Origin: Flavobacterium sp. MFBS3-15
Lineage (GTDB): Bacteria; Bacteroidota; Bacteroidia; Flavobacteriales; Flavobacteriaceae
Assembly (NCBI RefSeq): GCF_026107645.2
Contig: NZ_JAPCHV010000008.1
Coordinates: forward strand, 1 to 64,000
Length of the DNA stretch: 64,000 nt
Direction of reading: 5' to 3'
Under the pieces are notes generated by a model that saw nothing but the letters and a program-made list of their open reading frames with translations, was not told where the DNA came from and ran no database searches. How positions within the stretch are numbered: position 1 is the first letter of the stretch; every line of letters starts with the position of its first letter. Of this stretch, positions 62,566 through 64,000 are shown one piece after another. The translations under genes were made by a program, and so were the position numbers.

Positions 62566-64000
62566 ATGCGGCGTATGAAGATTTTAAAATACCTGGCTTT
62601 GCTTTGTGCTGTTTTCAGCAGTATGCCGTCATTCTCCCAAACGAAACTTCTGGATAGCCTTTTTAACGAGCTGAAGCACCCGGCCAATGAAACTGAAAAG
62701 GCCGTGCTGCTCAATGGTATTGCTGCAGAATATGAGAACGAGCCTGAAAAGATGCTGCACTATGCCAGGCAGGCAATGGATGTTTCGCACAGGGCAGGAC
62801 TAAAGCAGCAGGAGGCTAATGCCTGGCGCAATGTGGGCAATGCCAATATCATCCTCAGCAAATATACGCTTGCCCTTAAAAGCTTTACCAATTCGCAGCA
62901 ATTGTATGAGGCCCTGGTGAAATCCGACAGGAAAAACAATGATTATAAAAACGGGCTGGCTAATGTATATGGCAGCATAGGTATTGTTTGTTCGGAGCAG
63001 AATAATTATGCCAAGGGGCTTGAGTATTACTTTAAGGCCCTGAAATTATTTCAGGAAACGGGGCAGGAAGAAATTGTAGCAATAGTTTACAACAACATAG
63101 GCGATATATACAGCACGCAGAAGGAATATACCAAGGCGCTGGATTATTTCAACAAGGCGCTTTGGATACAGAAGAAAACCGGTGACCCGTCGTCGGCAAT
63201 TACTATTTCGAATATTGGGAAAATCTATCTTGCCAAGGATGATGATGAGAAGGCGCTCCAATCCTTTAACGAGGCGGAAGTGCAATTTGGAAGGTTTGAA
63301 AACAATCGCGGTCTTGCAGAACTCTACAATAATTATGGCAATTTTTATAAAAAGGGTAACGAGCTTCAAAAGGCAATTGCTTATTACAATAAGGCACTGG
63401 CATTGTTTGAGCAGTTGGGGGAAAAGTATGGCGCCGCATCTTCGCTTAGCTTTTTGGGCAGCGTGTATGTAAAGGAGGGCCGTACCGCAGATGCTATTGC
63501 TAACCTCAAGCGTTCGTCGGCGCTGGCCGAAGAAATTGGCGTGCTGGACCAGGTACGGGAATCGGAAAAGGCGCTGAGCGACATTTACGAAAAAATGGGC
63601 AATGATGCCGAAGCGTTCCGCCACTATAAGAAATATACGGCGGCAAAAGACAAGATCATCAATAGCGAGAACATAAAAAGCATAGTTCGCGAGGAGATGA
63701 ATTATGAATTTGAACGAAAAGCAGCCCTGGCGAAAGTAGAGCAGGAAAAGCGGCAGGTGCTGTATGATGAGCAGGGCAAAAGGCACCGCCAGCAACTGCT
63801 GTTCATAGGTCTTTCGGCGGTGTTGGTTTTTGGGATAGCCTTTTTGGTCTATAGCAGGCTGCAGCTGAAAAAACGCCTTACGCTGCAACGCGACCTTGCC
63901 GAATATGAGCAAAAGGCCCTGCACCTTCAGATGAACCCCCACTTTGTGTTCAACTGTTTGGGAAGTATTTCGAGCTTTATCGTACAGAACGGTACCGACC
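62566..64000 (+). CDS. TPR-sensor histidine kinase, 3' part missing
   Basis: The open frame runs to the window edge without a stop (478 codons). A signal peptide or first helix (about 4-25) is followed by at least six TPR repeats (about 40-370), a coiled-coil stretch, a transmembrane helix (about 411-430) and the start of a LytS-type His_kinase domain with the phosphoacceptor H459 in QMNPHFVFNCLGS. Such kinases normally pair with a LytTR regulator, here outside the window. A second in-frame ATG (62575) is possible. Confidence 0.88.
   Translation, partial: MRRMKILKYLALLCAVFSSMPSFSQTKLLDSLFNELKHPANETEKAVLLNGIAAEYENEPEKMLHYARQAMDVSHRAGLKQQEANAWRNVGNANIILSKYTLALKSFTNSQQLYEALVKSDRKNNDYKNGLANVYGSIGIVCSEQNNYAKGLEYYFKALKLFQETGQEEIVAIVYNNIGDIYSTQKEYTKALDYFNKALWIQKKTGDPSSAITISNIGKIYLAKDDDEKALQSFNEAEVQFGRFENNRGLAELYNNYGNFYKKGNELQKAIAYYNKALALFEQLGEKYGAASSLSFLGSVYVKEGRTADAIANLKRSSALAEEIGVLDQVRESEKALSDIYEKMGNDAEAFRHYKKYTAAKDKIINSENIKSIVREEMNYEFERKAALAKVEQEKRQVLYDEQGKRHRQQLLFIGLSAVLVFGIAFLVYSRLQLKKRLTLQRDLAEYEQKALHLQMNPHFVFNCLGSISSFIVQNGTD

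Noticed and set aside
63046..63942. Open frame of 298 codons on the minus strand near the right end
   Set aside because: It lies opposite the TPR-histidine kinase frame, which has a signal peptide, TPR repeats and the H-box. That frame runs open to the window edge.

Overview
This window is chromosomal DNA of a Bacteroidetes bacterium, most likely family Flavobacteriaceae and close to Flavobacterium. The evidence is promoters of the type TTG-N19-TAnnTTTG (clearest before rpsL at 41603-41632 and before rplC at 45457-45486), almost no Shine-Dalgarno sequences, a SusC/SusD pair, two proteins with type IX secretion (T9SS) C-terminal domains, an S46 dipeptidyl-peptidase, and the gene orders hpt-adk-(CBS protein)-obg and rplQ-carA-eno. 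I see no tRNA, rRNA, prophage or CRISPR array.

Layout. 1-234: end of an IS1182-type insertion sequence. 530-4104: hpt, adk, a CNNM/CorC-type membrane protein and obg. 4115-11125: accessory stretch with a secreted agmatine-deiminase-like protein, a BON-LysM protein, two repeat loci, a LytS/LytTR-type two-component pair, and a DUF5694-like plus S41 peptidase pair. 11131-19619: a TPR protein, an S46 dipeptidyl-peptidase, an AT-rich gene of unknown function (14029-14889), the murein-recycling ligase mpl, an NhaP-type antiporter, DUF389 and DUF1287 proteins. 19711-23270: radC, an AraC regulator with a zinc alcohol dehydrogenase, and an NAD(P)-binding protein preceded by a three-way RNA-like fold. 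23381-30156: a small acidic protein, then an ABC ATPase / His-rich FtsX permease / exported Cys-pair protein operon that may handle zinc, a YjjG-like HAD phosphatase, an exported protein, rarA and a rhomboid protease. 30251-41535: a large T9SS metallophosphoesterase with three DWIGxY repeats, rlmB, a four-gene SusCD lipoprotein operon and an Omp85-like protein.

41603-59216 is the ribosomal block: rpsL-rpsG-fusA-rpsJ, closed by a terminator, then a 463-bp gap and a new promoter, then rplC to rplQ with secY, infA, rpmJ, rpsM, rpsK, rpsD and rpoA. The gene for L36 (38 codons, 56018-56134) is included. L36 and S14 are both zinc-free forms. Hairpins between rpsN and rpsH and between rpsK and rpsD are candidate regulatory mRNA elements. 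carA and eno follow as separately promoted genes, then an unknown basic protein and the start of a TPR-sensor histidine kinase that runs off the right edge.

Most genes are ordinary core or family-level genes. The parts most worth a second look are the His-rich ABC locus (23873-26359), the hairpin arrays (6621-6731 and 23184-23270), the DWIGxY phosphoesterase, the AT-rich orphan gene, the split between the str and S10 operons, and the leader of rpsD. I did not find anything I can call a new system with confidence.
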